Assembly: GCF_902833225.1 (NCBI RefSeq)
Contig: NZ_CADFEI010000003.1
Location: forward strand, 248,001 to 312,000
Direction of reading: 5' to 3'
Source: Burkholderia sp. BCC1644
Lineage (GTDB): Bacteria; Pseudomonadota; Gammaproteobacteria; Burkholderiales; Burkholderiaceae
DNA: 64,000 nt
Part shown: one piece after another, positions 7,985 through 16,669 of the stretch
How the letters are laid out: each line of letters starts with the position of its first letter
How positions within the stretch are numbered: the stretch's first letter is position 1
Made by a program: the position numbers and the translations under genes
Notes under the pieces: model-generated
Seen by the model: only the letters and a program-made list of their open reading frames with translations
What the model was told of the DNA's origin: nothing
The model's database searches: none

Positions 7985-9178
7985 ATGCACAACTCGTTTC
8001 AGCCGCTCGGCAAAGCAGGGGCATTCACCCTTCTCTTTGTGGCGTGTCTGACCATCATGGTCGGCTGTGTCATCGTCCCCGGCCTGCCAAGTATTGCACC
8101 GGCGCTGAATGTCGCCGGCGCTGCAAGCTGGCTTGTTACGCTCCCGTCGCTGGGCGTGGTGGTATTCGGCGCTGCAGCCGGGAACCTCATCGGCAAAGCG
8201 GGCGCCTACCGTGCGCTGGTCATTGGACTGGCGCTGTACGCCGTACTGGGCGCCGGTGGCGCGTTACTCAGCGGGCCGGTCGTCCTTGTCGACCGGTTCC
8301 TGCTTGGTGGCGCGACGGCCCTGGTCATGGCCGCGGGCACCACGCTGATCTCGGAGTTCTATAGCGGCGACGCGCGTCTCGCAATGATTGCGCGTCAGGG
8401 CATGGCCATCGAGTTGGGCGGGGTTGTTTTCCTGACGATAGGCGGTGCGCTGACTCATATCGGATGGGCCGCTCCGTTCGGTCTTTATCTTGTCGCGCTC
8501 GTCGTTCTGGCGATGGTGATCGCGTTCGTTCCCAAACGACGCCACGATGCGATCACGGAGCGGGCCGGCACCCACGAGGATGCAGCGCCCGGCAGAATGC
8601 CGCAGGTATTCGGCGCAGCGCTTCTCGGGATGCTGTGCTTTTTTACGGCCGTCATCGTGTTGCCGTTCCGGCTCGGAGCCGGCGTTGGCGGAGTCGAATT
8701 CTCCGAAGCCGCAGTCGGCTACTTTCTTTCCTTCGTCTCGTTCATCGCCGTACTCCTCGCAGCAATACTCCCGAGGGTCGTGCGGCGGGTCGGCGAAAGC
8801 GCCACGCTCGCGATCGCGTTCGCGTGCTACGCGCTGGGACATCTTTGCTTCGCAATGGCGGACGGAATGCCGGTTCTGTTCACTGGCGGGGTACTGCTGG
8901 GTGCCGGCTTCGGCCTGCTCACACCGCTTGTGAATCACATGACCGTCGAACGCAGCAATGCGGCTGCGCGAGGTCGCAACCTTGCCCTTCTTTCCGTCGC
9001 CATCTTCCTCGGGCAATTCGCATCCTCCTTCATGGAGTTCGTGCCTGGAGGCTACGTCAGGATCTTTTCTGCGGCGGCTGTGCTGGCAGCCGTTGTGGCC
9101 ATCTCCTGGGTTGCGCAGTTTCACAAGGCCCAACCCGACACCTCGGCTCTCCAAAGGTCTGCCAATGAAATTGACTGA
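7985..9178 (+). CDS. MFS transporter of the PhlG-like cluster
   Basis: This 397-residue inner-membrane carrier has about 12 membrane segments (AFTLLFVACLTIMVGCVIVP at the start, FSAAAVLAAVVAISWVAQF at the end). A loop after TM2-3 carries charged residues. The start at 7985 lies just after the operator and is preceded by GGAGCTTTT. It is first in a three-gene operon: the next gene overlaps its 3' end by 14 bp. Its most likely job is import or export of the compound handled by the two hydrolase-family proteins; direction cannot be told. Confidence 0.85.
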   Translation: MHNSFQPLGKAGAFTLLFVACLTIMVGCVIVPGLPSIAPALNVAGAASWLVTLPSLGVVVFGAAAGNLIGKAGAYRALVIGLALYAVLGAGGALLSGPVVLVDRFLLGGATALVMAAGTTLISEFYSGDARLAMIARQGMAIELGGVVFLTIGGALTHIGWAAPFGLYLVALVVLAMVIAFVPKRRHDAITERAGTHEDAAPGRMPQVFGAALLGMLCFFTAVIVLPFRLGAGVGGVEFSEAAVGYFLSFVSFIAVLLAAILPRVVRRVGESATLAIAFACYALGHLCFAMADGMPVLFTGGVLLGAGFGLLTPLVNHMTVERSNAAARGRNLALLSVAIFLGQFASSFMEFVPGGYVRIFSAAAVLAAVVAISWVAQFHKAQPDTSALQRSANEID

Positions 9179-9851
9179 AGTTGCCCCCCTTCTCGATCCC
9201 GCGCCATTGAAGCTCGAAACGGGCTATGAGCGGTTTGACGACGGTACCGTTCATGTCGCCTGCCGAACGGATCTGCACAATTGCACAGGCGAAATGTTCG
9301 AATGGTGGTTCCGCTCGCGCCCCGACACCGAGCGCTACATCTGGTGGCATCCAGTCGATCACGTATCGAGCAGCTGGAGCGAGGGAACGGATGATACCCA
9401 TGTCGGTTCCATCCACCATGCGGAAGAGTACTTCACCGCACTGCCGTCGCAAAAGCTGGCGATCCAGTTCCGCAGCGCCACCGAATTCTTTGATGCGAAC
9501 GCTTATCACACGGCGCGGAAAGACGGCTTCATATCTGCCGCGGTATGCGCGCGCGTCGGCAGCGCACCCGAAACGATTCGCGGAAAAGACGGTGAAATGA
9601 TCGGCAGCCGGCTCCTGCACATCGGCCGTGATACCGAATGGGGGTTCGCTCTGCGCAGCCACTTTTACATGGGACACGATCTGCCTGCGATGGGACTTTC
9701 GCCTTCGCAGATTAAAGAACTGTTCCCCGACTCGTTCGCGGAAGCACCGCTCATGCATTGCTATAACGAATTCGTATTCCTCTCGCGATTCCTGCCGTCG
9801 GTATACATCGGGAAACATCGGGACACGTTAGATATCGCGCTGCCCTGGTAG
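9165..9851 (+). CDS. Cytosolic PhlG (2,4-diacetylphloroglucinol hydrolase) family protein
   Basis: The 228-residue protein starts at 9165, overlapping the MFS gene by 14 bp (AAAGGT upstream); a longer in-frame start would bury most of the MFS 3' end. It has the family core FEWWF at 45-49, HPVDH at 62-66, an HHAEE cluster at 84-88 and a C-terminal H198-x3-E202 pair. From family knowledge, PhlG and phloretin hydrolase are zinc C-C hydrolases that cut an acyl group from phloroglucinol rings, with His/Glu ligands in this arrangement. There is no signal peptide. Substrate is inference; the protein is shorter than PhlG (about 290). Confidence 0.75.
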   Translation: MKLTEVAPLLDPAPLKLETGYERFDDGTVHVACRTDLHNCTGEMFEWWFRSRPDTERYIWWHPVDHVSSSWSEGTDDTHVGSIHHAEEYFTALPSQKLAIQFRSATEFFDANAYHTARKDGFISAAVCARVGSAPETIRGKDGEMIGSRLLHIGRDTEWGFALRSHFYMGHDLPAMGLSPSQIKELFPDSFAEAPLMHCYNEFVFLSRFLPSVYIGKHRDTLDIALPW

Positions 9852-9973
9852 GGCGCATGCGCGAGACAGTGGCAGCGATCGCGGATTCTCTTGCGCGGCC
9901 GCACAGCTGACCAGGGATTGAACGGTGCTTCAATCATTCTTTTTTCTTAACATAAAGTACTACTTATCAAAAA

Positions 9974-10987
9974 ATGGAATTCGATCTCAAGAGAAGGAAA
10001 ATTCTCGGAAGCGGCCCGGCACTTCTCGCCGGTGCCGCGCTGGCAAACACCTTGTCCTCCGGTGTGGTGCATGCCGCGTCGACCGCTACCGCGGGACAGC
10101 GCAATGCCGACCGCACGCTGATAACGTATTTCCAGGTTCCCATGCAAAAGCGCTGGCCGCTCAACGCTCGCCTTGTCGAATCCAAGCCCTACGCGAAATA
10201 TTTCACGAAGGATCTGGTTGCACCTGTCGACATGGTCAACGCCCTGGAAAAAGGACCGCTTCCGCCGGAGTACGTCATACCGCCATCCGTGGACGGGCTC
10301 GACACCATGATGCGAACTTTCGAGCAGGCCCCGGTGTCAGGCTATGCCCTCGTCGAAGAGGGGCCGCTGGCGTACGCACAGAGTCGGCACGTGTTCCCTG
10401 GCGTGACGGCCAAGATGTTTGAATGGTGGTTCACATGGCACCCCATCGAAAGCGAGCGATACATGCTGTGGTTCCCGCACGCGCATATCCATAACTCGGT
10501 CGCAGACCCAGCACGGCTGTCAGACACGAGCCTCGGCTACGGTGAACGCCTTTACGGCAATCCCAATCACGTCACCGAGTACATCGGGAACATGCTCCTC
10601 GACGGCATCATCAGCTTCGACACTCCCGAGAGTCTTGGCGTCAAGCGCAGCGCGCTGGACGCGAACCGGTTCACATTCAATGCAAGCGGTATTGTTTCGC
10701 CCGTCTCGGCAAGGAACACGCCGCTCGTGTTGATGATCCATCTGGGACGGGATACCCCGGCTGGACTTGAAATGATCAATCGTTACTGGATCGGGACGCA
10801 TGCTTCGTTCGACCGGTTCAAAAAATTCCCGGGGGGCGCGCATCTGTCGCGAGAATTGACGAGGAAGATGGGCCTGGACAAGGCGGCGCTGGAAAACTTC
10901 GCATACGAGATGGCGCTGCACGACATGACCGAATTTACGTGTCTTGGTCAGTTTCTTCCTGACATCTATCGGGAGTACGCCGGTTAA
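9974..10987 (+). CDS. Tat-exported PhlG-family C-C hydrolase
   Basis: This 337-residue paralogue of the preceding protein begins with a twin-arginine signal: R7-R8 in KRRKILGSG, a hydrophobic stretch to about residue 30, and a likely cut after VHA (34). The mature part carries FEWWF at 149-153, HAHIH at 169-173, NHVTEY downstream, and H316-x3-E320, the same spacing as its cytosolic partner. Tat export implies folding with a metal before translocation to the periplasm. It follows 122 bp after the cytosolic copy, so it may have its own promoter. Activity on acylated phloroglucinols or similar is inference. Confidence 0.75.
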   Translation: MEFDLKRRKILGSGPALLAGAALANTLSSGVVHAASTATAGQRNADRTLITYFQVPMQKRWPLNARLVESKPYAKYFTKDLVAPVDMVNALEKGPLPPEYVIPPSVDGLDTMMRTFEQAPVSGYALVEEGPLAYAQSRHVFPGVTAKMFEWWFTWHPIESERYMLWFPHAHIHNSVADPARLSDTSLGYGERLYGNPNHVTEYIGNMLLDGIISFDTPESLGVKRSALDANRFTFNASGIVSPVSARNTPLVLMIHLGRDTPAGLEMINRYWIGTHASFDRFKKFPGGAHLSRELTRKMGLDKAALENFAYEMALHDMTEFTCLGQFLPDIYREYAG

Positions 10988-11475
10988 GTCCGCTCCCTGC
11001 GCCCGAGCGGGCGCAGGGAACAGGACATGACTTACGCACATGGAGGGCCAATTACGCAGCCGGCGGCACGCCACGCCTGCCGACGGTAATCGGCTGGCCC
11101 TCCATTGCTTCCGAACCGGAAATCGCGTGCCAGCGCTTCGAAGGCGCGGAGACAATTCGCCCTGCCGTCGAAGCGGACGTCGGACCGCTTTGCTGACGTT
11201 TTGCCGAACGTCGCCTTCGCGCCAAAACGCATCGTTCGATACCCGTCATGAACGAAACCGCAGCGACAGCCGCAAGCGTCGAATTCCGGTCTCGATCGAA
11301 ACTGAGGCCTTCTGATCGTGGAGTAGTATTCCACCATGTCCAGGTTATTGCTCGGACTTACGGCTCACCACCAACCCATCCGTGACGGCGGCGGCAAGCT
11401 CGTCAAAGGGTTGGCGAACTGCTTCAACATTAGGTGTGATGGCGTCGGCCATAACGACAGCATTGACGGGAACGC
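10988..11475. other. Gene-free interval after the PhlG-like cluster
   Basis: No supportable gene. Several overlapping open frames exist on both strands between 11032 and 11337, but their translations are rich in Arg/Ser/Pro and match no family. The stretch may be decayed coding DNA; no terminal repeats were seen. Confidence 0.4.
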
Positions 11476-11880
11476 ATGATGTCAACCGAGTGGAAGCACC
11501 GCGTCAGACTGTTTATCCAGCGCTTCTGGCAGCCGACCAGTGCGTGCATGACCTGCATGCCGGGGAGCTGGGGCAATATCATGAGCCTTGCCCACTGGAC
11601 TATTGCATTTCATACAGGCCTGCTTACGGGACTCCTGGCTGTACTTTTGACTTTCACGCCGGCGGTGAAACTCTACGCGCATCGATACGGCAATGCGCTG
11701 GTCGTGGGTGTCCTGACAACGTTGGGCGACGCCTACTCGCACACGAGTCACTATCGTATCCCTTACGTCGAGCACATCGTGACCGGTGCAATTTCAGGTC
11801 TCTTGACGCTGGCGGCCTCATATCTCCTCGAAGATCGCGCACGACGCCTTCGGGCCGTATGGGCTCGGGTTTTCGGATAG
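11476..11880 (+). CDS. Small membrane protein of unknown function
   Basis: I do not recognise this 134-residue protein (132 or 133 if the second of two adjacent ATGs is used). It has a basic N-terminus, two cysteines (TSACMTCMPGSWGN), then two or three hydrophobic segments (TGLLTGLLAVLLTFTPAV, then LVVGVLTTLGDAY and HIVTGAISGLLTLAASYLL) and a basic tail (EDRARRLRAVWARVF) that would face the cytoplasm. The hydrophobic pattern and positive-inside tail support a real inner-membrane protein. The ribosome site is weak (GACGGGAACGC). It has no operon partner. Confidence 0.55.
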   Translation: MMSTEWKHRVRLFIQRFWQPTSACMTCMPGSWGNIMSLAHWTIAFHTGLLTGLLAVLLTFTPAVKLYAHRYGNALVVGVLTTLGDAYSHTSHYRIPYVEHIVTGAISGLLTLAASYLLEDRARRLRAVWARVFG

Positions 11881-12211
11881 CTTGTCCGTTGACTTTCCGA
11901 ACCCATCGGCCCACGCGGAAAGAGACTCCGCAATGTGGTGATGCTGCATGATCGGGAGGTAGCGCATGGACAACAAGCGCTCGCGTTGGTTACATCCGCC
12001 AGCGTCAGGGCGCGGCAAGGAGCGGTCATTCCTGGCCATTGGGTAGATCGCCGCCAATTCCGGGCTCCAAAATTCCGCTGAAATTGAAGGCGCCTCACAA
12101 CTTGGGGCCATGGCAATAACACGAAAAACATCGCGCCGGAGTTGCTCATGGCAATGCACTTATGTGCACGTGGGTTACTCGGGCCTTCACATTGGCCACG
12201 AATTCCGCCCG
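11881..12211. other. Interval with coding-like debris
   Basis: On the minus strand around 11880-12160 an open frame reads fragments such as SISAEFWSPELAAIYPMARN, which look more protein-like than a random shadow. It lacks a credible start and matches no family I know. It may be a decayed gene or a conserved non-coding stretch. Confidence 0.3.
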
Positions 12212-12634
12212 CTAGGGCACAATCGTCATATAGATGGAGATTGGGAGCGGCCCGCCATCTTGGGTTGGCGGTGGTGGCGGTGCCTGAAATGAGGTCATTG
12301 CAGCCGCGAAGCAGGCAGCAGTGTCCGTCTTGGGCTCAAATGCGATGCGGGTGAACCGACCATCCCCGGAGATGTCGGCGATTACCTTGAACGGCGTAGT
12401 GCTGGCTCCGGAAGGTTCCAGGCAATCATGCATTGCCTGGCCAGCTGCGGGACCGACTGCTCGAGGCATCGAGTGCCTGATATAGCTGCGGGTCGGCTCA
12501 TTCTCCTCCGCCATCTGCCCAAGGCGATATCGCTCGTCAAACGAGTCCACCCCGGCCCCAAGCGCGTTGCGATTCAAGCAGAGCAGAAGAAGATAGGCTG
12601 CTACACCAAGCGACTTGTGAGTTTTAAGCATCAT
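12212..12634 (-). CDS. Small secreted protein of unknown function
   Basis: The 140-residue protein starts at 12632-12634 (two adjacent ATGs, preceded by GGGAGGGG). Residues 1-27 form a Sec signal peptide (LGVAAYLLLLCLNRNALGAG). The mature part has two cysteines (MHDCLEP and TAACFAAAM) that could form a disulfide, and a proline run (FQAPPPPPTQDGG) before a short C-terminal strand. The segment PFKVIADISGDGRFTRIAFE resembles the AgmX/TonB-like C-terminal pattern in which proteins end a beta-sandwich, but I cannot name a family. No operon partner is evident. Confidence 0.55.
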   Translation of the reverse strand: MMLKTHKSLGVAAYLLLLCLNRNALGAGVDSFDERYRLGQMAEENEPTRSYIRHSMPRAVGPAAGQAMHDCLEPSGASTTPFKVIADISGDGRFTRIAFEPKTDTAACFAAAMTSFQAPPPPPTQDGGPLPISIYMTIVP

Positions 12635-12858
12635 CCCCTCCCATCGAAATACTTCTCTCTGCGAGGCTGACCATGTCGGTTGCCCGAGTTTACCAGCGGT
12701 CCGGGCGCGTCTGCGCAAAGTTCGTCGTTCGGCCAATTGTTGGCGTTGGCGAGTGACAGCGACCGCCCACGAGCAGTCGGTCGACGTCAGTGCCTAGATT
12801 ATCGACAATTACCGTGCCGGTCTGTGGAAGGCCGGGCGCAAACAAAAGGAAATGTGCG

Positions 12859-13179
12859 ATGGGCCAGAAATTGAGCGATTCCGAGCTGGAGCTGTACAGG
12901 CGAGTGGATGAGGTTCTGCACTACGTATGGGACCCAATTGGCGTCGCAACCAGTCCGGCGGCACGCGACGAATATCAAGGCTATCTGCCCAGGGTTTTTG
13001 CCATGCTGCGGGAGGAAATGGACGCGGCGCACCTCGCGACGTACTTAGACAGCGTCGCGACCGAGAGCATGGGCCTGAACGCAAATCCGGAACATTCGAA
13101 GCGCGTCGCCGAATTGCTACTTAATTGGAAAACCGAAATTTACGGGAATCGGCGACGACAAGGTATGGTTAGAGGCTAG
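12859..13179 (+). CDS. Small conserved-looking protein, function unknown
   Basis: This 106-residue soluble acidic protein starts at 12859 with AAAAGGAAATGTGCG upstream; an earlier in-frame start adds only low-complexity residues. It is mostly helical, with LYRRVDEVLHYVWDPIGV near the N-terminus and DEYQGYLPRVFAMLREEMD in the middle. This pattern recurs in uncharacterised proteobacterial proteins in my recollection, but I cannot assign a domain or role. It stands alone; the basic tail (NRRRQGMVRG) is probably disordered. Confidence 0.6.
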   Translation: MGQKLSDSELELYRRVDEVLHYVWDPIGVATSPAARDEYQGYLPRVFAMLREEMDAAHLATYLDSVATESMGLNANPEHSKRVAELLLNWKTEIYGNRRRQGMVRG

Positions 13180-13337
13180 TAGTTGAAATGCTCAATACGC
13201 CAGCGTTTTTGGCGCTGAACGGCCGCTTTGTAGCAAACCGAACCACCGGAGTGGTCGCTACCAGCCAATCAAGTTCACCACCCACCGCCCACCTCCGGGC
13301 ACCAGCCCCCATTTACCGCGCATCCGATTTCCCCTCG

Positions 13338-14261
13338 TCACCCCTCCGCCCGCAACCACTCCAACAACTCCGCCTGCGCACTCCCTTCCACCACTGGCGT
13401 CGGCGTCAACAGGCAGTAATGCGAACCATCCTCGACGAACCCCATCGGCGCGACCAGCACACCGCTTTCGACGTCGTCGCGCACGAGATGCCACGGCCCG
13501 ATCGCTACCCCCAGCCCCGCGACAGCCGCCTGCAGACTGAAGTAAAAATGGTCGAACATCTGGCCGCGCCCGCCCGCCGCTGGCTGACCGGCCGCCGCCG
13601 CCCATTCCTTCCACGCATCCGGCCGGGTCCGCGTATGCAATAGCGCCGCATCCTGCTTCAACGAACGCGCACCGCGACGCGCGGCAAACCACGCACCGAC
13701 TTTGTCGGCCCGGCAAACCGGCCCCACCCGCTCAGCGAACAACGGCGCCGCGTGATACTCCGCCGGCCACGCAAAATCGTTGCGTCGAATCGCCATGTCG
13801 ATCCCGCTGTCAAACGAAAACGGCCCGCCCGCAGCGACCAGGTGGATATCGACACCCGCATATCGCGCCTGGAAATCCGGCCAGCGCGGGATCAGCCAGC
13901 GCATCAGAAGCGTCGGCTCGCATGACAGCACCCATCGCCGCGCACGCGCAGCCTCGCTACGCAACTCCCGCGCAGCGTGACGCATCAGGCCGAGGCCGTC
14001 ATGGACGGCCTGCGCCAGCTTGCGCCCCGCATCGGTCAGGAATACACGACGACTGCGCCGCAGGAACAACGCCACACCCAGATCGTCTTCGAGCAGACGC
14101 ACCGCGCGACTGACCGCGCCGTGGGTCAGGCACAGCTCGTCGGCGGCGCGGCTGAAATTCTCGTGACGCGCCGCCGCCTCGAAACAGCGCAACGCCATCA
14201 GCGAAGGCAGGCTCGTACGAGTCGACTGTGAGTCGGCCTCACCATCCTGGTCAGAAATCAT
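13338..14261 (-). CDS. LysR-family regulator (GcvA-like)
   Basis: The 307-residue protein has an N-terminal winged helix-turn-helix at about residues 20-80 (ENFSRAADELCLTHGAVSRA, then LEDDLGVALFLR) and a C-terminal periplasmic-binding-like effector domain. The helix sequence and the VHLVAAGGPFSFDSGIDMAI-type segment resemble the GcvA/AmpR branch. It is divergent from the LysE-family exporter with a 67-bp gap holding a T-N11-A palindrome (14266-14278), the classic layout for a LysR protein controlling an exporter gene. Confidence 0.87.
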   Translation of the reverse strand: MISDQDGEADSQSTRTSLPSLMALRCFEAAARHENFSRAADELCLTHGAVSRAVRLLEDDLGVALFLRRSRRVFLTDAGRKLAQAVHDGLGLMRHAARELRSEAARARRWVLSCEPTLLMRWLIPRWPDFQARYAGVDIHLVAAGGPFSFDSGIDMAIRRNDFAWPAEYHAAPLFAERVGPVCRADKVGAWFAARRGARSLKQDAALLHTRTRPDAWKEWAAAAGQPAAGGRGQMFDHFYFSLQAAVAGLGVAIGPWHLVRDDVESGVLVAPMGFVEDGSHYCLLTPTPVVEGSAQAELLEWLRAEG

Positions 14262-14265
14262 CGTT

Positions 14266-14278
14266 TTTCCTGATGAAA
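14266..14278. promoter_or_regulatory. LysR-box candidate between LysR and LysE-family genes
   Basis: TTTCCTGATGAAA is an inverted repeat with 4-bp arms fitting T-N11-A, located 4 bp outside the LysR start codon in the divergent gap. Small, but positioned as expected for autoregulation. Confidence 0.4.
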
Positions 14279-14328
14279 CACGGTCGCTAATATTCTGCCA
14301 TCAAGACTCCCGTCGCAAGGAAAAGGCA

Positions 14329-14946
14329 ATGACCGAACTGATAGTTGTAGTCACCATCACGTTGCTGGCCGTCATCAGCCCAGGCCCGGATTTCGCGATG
14401 GTCACACGCAACAGCCTGTTGCTGTCGCGCCGCGCCGGCGTGCTCACCGCGCAGGGAATCGGGCTGGGCGTCACGGTTCACGTGAGCTACACGCTGCTGG
14501 GCGTCGGGCTGCTGATCCGCCAATCGTTGTGGCTCTTCAACACCGTCAAGCTGATCGGCGCGATCTACCTGATCTACCTGGGTGTCAAGATGCTCATGGC
14601 CAAGGCCCATGACGGGCAACCCGACACACCGGCAGCGCCGCTGTCCGATCTCGCCGCGCTGCGCACCGGCTTCCTGACCAACGCGCTGAATCCCAAGACC
14701 ACAGTGTTCATCGTCAGCCTGTTCATGCAGGCAGTCCGGCTCGACACGCCATTGATCGTACAGATCGGCTATGGCTCGTTCATCGCGGTGGCGCATGCCG
14801 GCTGGTTCAGCCTGGTGGCCGTCTGTTTTTCAGCGACGGTTGTCCGCGATCGCCTGCTGTCCCTGCGCCACTGGATCGACCGCACCTTCGGATGCCTGCT
14901 CGTGGGCTTCGGTGTCGCGCTCGCCATCGCGCGCGGCGGGCGCTGA
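14329..14946 (+). CDS. LysE/RhtB-family amino-acid exporter
   Basis: The 205-residue inner-membrane protein has six predicted hydrophobic segments and the family N-terminal signature AVISPGPDFAMVTRNSLLL at residues 15-33. The RhtB group exports neutral or modified amino acids such as homoserine, threonine or homoserine lactone derivatives. The start is supported by AAGGAAAAGGCA. Divergent pairing with a LysR gene suggests induction by its substrate. The exact substrate is unknown. Confidence 0.88.
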   Translation: MTELIVVVTITLLAVISPGPDFAMVTRNSLLLSRRAGVLTAQGIGLGVTVHVSYTLLGVGLLIRQSLWLFNTVKLIGAIYLIYLGVKMLMAKAHDGQPDTPAAPLSDLAALRTGFLTNALNPKTTVFIVSLFMQAVRLDTPLIVQIGYGSFIAVAHAGWFSLVAVCFSATVVRDRLLSLRHWIDRTFGCLLVGFGVALAIARGGR

Positions 14947-14973
14947 CCTCACCGCCCGCGACGAGTTGCAACG

Positions 14974-15606
14974 TCAGAACGCGCGCGCGATCGTCCGCGC
15001 TTCGTCAATCGCGCGACTGCGATCGACCTTTCCGTCCGGACCGAACAACGTGCGTTCGACGACAATCCCCGTGATGTCCGTCACGCCCACGAACTTCAGC
15101 CACATTTCCATATACGGACGCTGCAGGTCGAACTCGGCAGCCGGCGTAAACGAACCCGGCGCCTCGTAGCTGAGCCCGCGCGCGTATACGACCGCCGCTT
15201 TTTTTCCGGCCAGCTTGCCGCTGAACCCCGATCCGTCGAACGTGAACAGCACATCCTTCTGCGAGATCACGTCGATCAGGTGCTTGAGCTTGTACGGAAT
15301 GCTGAAATTCCACAGCGGCACGCCGAACAGGAACTTGTCCGCTTCGCGAAAAGGCGCCGCGAGCCGTTCGATCTGCTGCCACGCCACGACCTGTTCCGGC
15401 GTCAACGCCGCGCCGCTCAGTCCGGCATATTTCGCGGCCAGCGCGGCTGCATCGAATTCCGGTAGCGTCACGTTCCAGATGTCGAGCGTCCGTATCTCGT
15501 GATCGGGATGCGCGTGCCGGTACGCATCGAGAAATGCGCTGCACACGTCGATGGACGCCGAATATGCCTTGTTGGGGGAGCCTTCGATATAAAGCACGCG
15601 TGTCAT
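14974..15606 (-). CDS. FMN-dependent NADH-azoreductase / quinone reductase (AzoR family)
   Basis: The 210-residue protein has the flavodoxin-like fold. The FMN phosphate loop is at the N-terminus (EGSPNKAYSASIDV), and the family motif GVPLWNFSIPYKLKHLIDVI spans about residues 92-111, where Asn and Tyr/Phe cap the flavin. The start at 15604-15606 (MTRVLYIEGSP) is preferred over a longer frame whose extra 18 residues are not conserved in type. AzoR enzymes reduce quinones and azo dyes with two-electron transfer. It is divergent from a LysR gene with a palindromic box between. Confidence 0.87.
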   Translation of the reverse strand: MTRVLYIEGSPNKAYSASIDVCSAFLDAYRHAHPDHEIRTLDIWNVTLPEFDAAALAAKYAGLSGAALTPEQVVAWQQIERLAAPFREADKFLFGVPLWNFSIPYKLKHLIDVISQKDVLFTFDGSGFSGKLAGKKAAVVYARGLSYEAPGSFTPAAEFDLQRPYMEMWLKFVGVTDITGIVVERTLFGPDGKVDRSRAIDEARTIARAF

Positions 15607-15705
15607 GGAGCCGATCCTTGCGACGAGTGACGGCGACGCACGGGATGCGCGATCGCCCACTGCGATTCGCAGCCTATCGGGCCGGCCTATAATCCGGAAA
15701 CGATA

Positions 15706-15722
15706 TTAATTGATCGAATTAA
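15706..15722. promoter_or_regulatory. LysR-box candidate, azoreductase/LysR gap
   Basis: TTAATTGATCGAATTAA has perfect 6-bp arms around 5 bp and contains T-N11-A. It is flanked by a wider repeat, AATCCGG (15691-15697) and CCGGATT (15724-15730), and a TATAAT box at 15688-15693. It is centred between the divergent genes, consistent with the LysR protein at 15739 controlling the azoreductase and itself. Confidence 0.6.
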
Positions 15723-15738
15723 CCCGGATTGGTAATCA

Positions 15739-16617
15739 ATGAGCCCTCCCCTCGACACGACGCTGCTTCATACGTTTGTTGCGGTCGCCGACGTGCGAAG
15801 CTTTACCGGCGCCGGTCACCGTCTGAACCTCAGCCAATCCGCGGTCAGCGCGCAGATCGTTCGGCTCGAAGAACAGGTCGGCCGCGCGCTGCTCGTGCGC
15901 AATACGCGCAGCGTCACGCTCACCGCGCATGGCGAGACACTGCTCGGCTACGCGCGCGCGATGCTCAATCTGAGCGAGGAGGCACGGGCGAGGCTGGGAA
16001 CCGGCAACGCCGTCGACATCAAACTGCGGATCGGTGCATCGGAAGACTTTGCCGGAGACTGGCTTCCCGACGTGATACGCCGCTATTGCGCCGCGCAACG
16101 CGGCCTGCGGCTGGATCTGGTGGTCGACATCGGCGACAGCCTGTTTCGACGTCACGCAAACGGCGAGTTCGATCTCGTGATCGGCAGCCGGTGCTCGCAT
16201 TCGGGCCAGGGCACGACGTTGTGGCGGGAATCGCTCGTCTGGGCATTCGCGCGCCACGAGCCGCTTCCGGAAGGTGACGTGCCGCTCGCCTGCTTCCCCG
16301 ATCCGTGCCCGTACCGGGGCGCCGCCATCAAGACGCTCGCGCTGGCCGGCATGGGCTACCGCATCGCGTGCGAAAGCCCGAGCGTCGCCGGCATCCTGAC
16401 GTTCGCGCGCGCCGGCATCGCGATCGCGCCGCTGCCGCGCAGCGCGATCGACGACACGCTCCGTGAATTGGGCGTATCCGAAGGATTGCCAGAGCTGCCG
16501 GACATGGAATTCGTGATGATGCACGACGCCGCGGTACCGGCGGCCGTCGAATTCGCGGCGACGATTGTCGACGAAAGCGCCGTTCGAACAGCCGCTGGCA
16601 AACGCAATCGAGCCTGA
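15739..16617 (+). CDS. LysR-family regulator, next to azoreductase
   Basis: The 292-residue protein has an N-terminal helix-turn-helix (SFTGAGHRLNLSQSAVSAQI, about residues 20-39) and a C-terminal effector-binding region. The segment FDLVIGSRCSHSGQGTTLWR sits in its periplasmic-binding-like fold. The start follows GGATTGGTAATCA. It is divergent from the azoreductase gene, which is the likely target; quinones or oxidative stress would be a reasonable signal, but this is inference. Convergent with the aldehyde dehydrogenase gene after a GC-rich hairpin. Confidence 0.86.
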   Translation: MSPPLDTTLLHTFVAVADVRSFTGAGHRLNLSQSAVSAQIVRLEEQVGRALLVRNTRSVTLTAHGETLLGYARAMLNLSEEARARLGTGNAVDIKLRIGASEDFAGDWLPDVIRRYCAAQRGLRLDLVVDIGDSLFRRHANGEFDLVIGSRCSHSGQGTTLWRESLVWAFARHEPLPEGDVPLACFPDPCPYRGAAIKTLALAGMGYRIACESPSVAGILTFARAGIAIAPLPRSAIDDTLRELGVSEGLPELPDMEFVMMHDAAVPAAVEFAATIVDESAVRTAAGKRNRA

Positions 16618-16641
16618 CGAACAGCGCTCGCGAGAATACCC

Positions 16642-16664
16642 GCGGGGCACGCTCCGCGCCCCGC
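16642..16664. terminator. GC-rich hairpin between convergent genes
   Basis: GCGGGGC and GCCCCGC form a 7-bp stem with a 9-nt loop in the 52-bp gap between the LysR and aldehyde dehydrogenase stop codons. It has no T-run on either side, so efficiency is doubtful; position suggests bidirectional use. Confidence 0.4.
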
Positions 16665-16669
16665 CCGAC

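Noticed and set aside
11818..12159. Minus-strand frame with protein-like fragments
   Set aside because: No start with ribosome site, no family match, partly under the orphan membrane protein; kept only as a possible decayed stretch.
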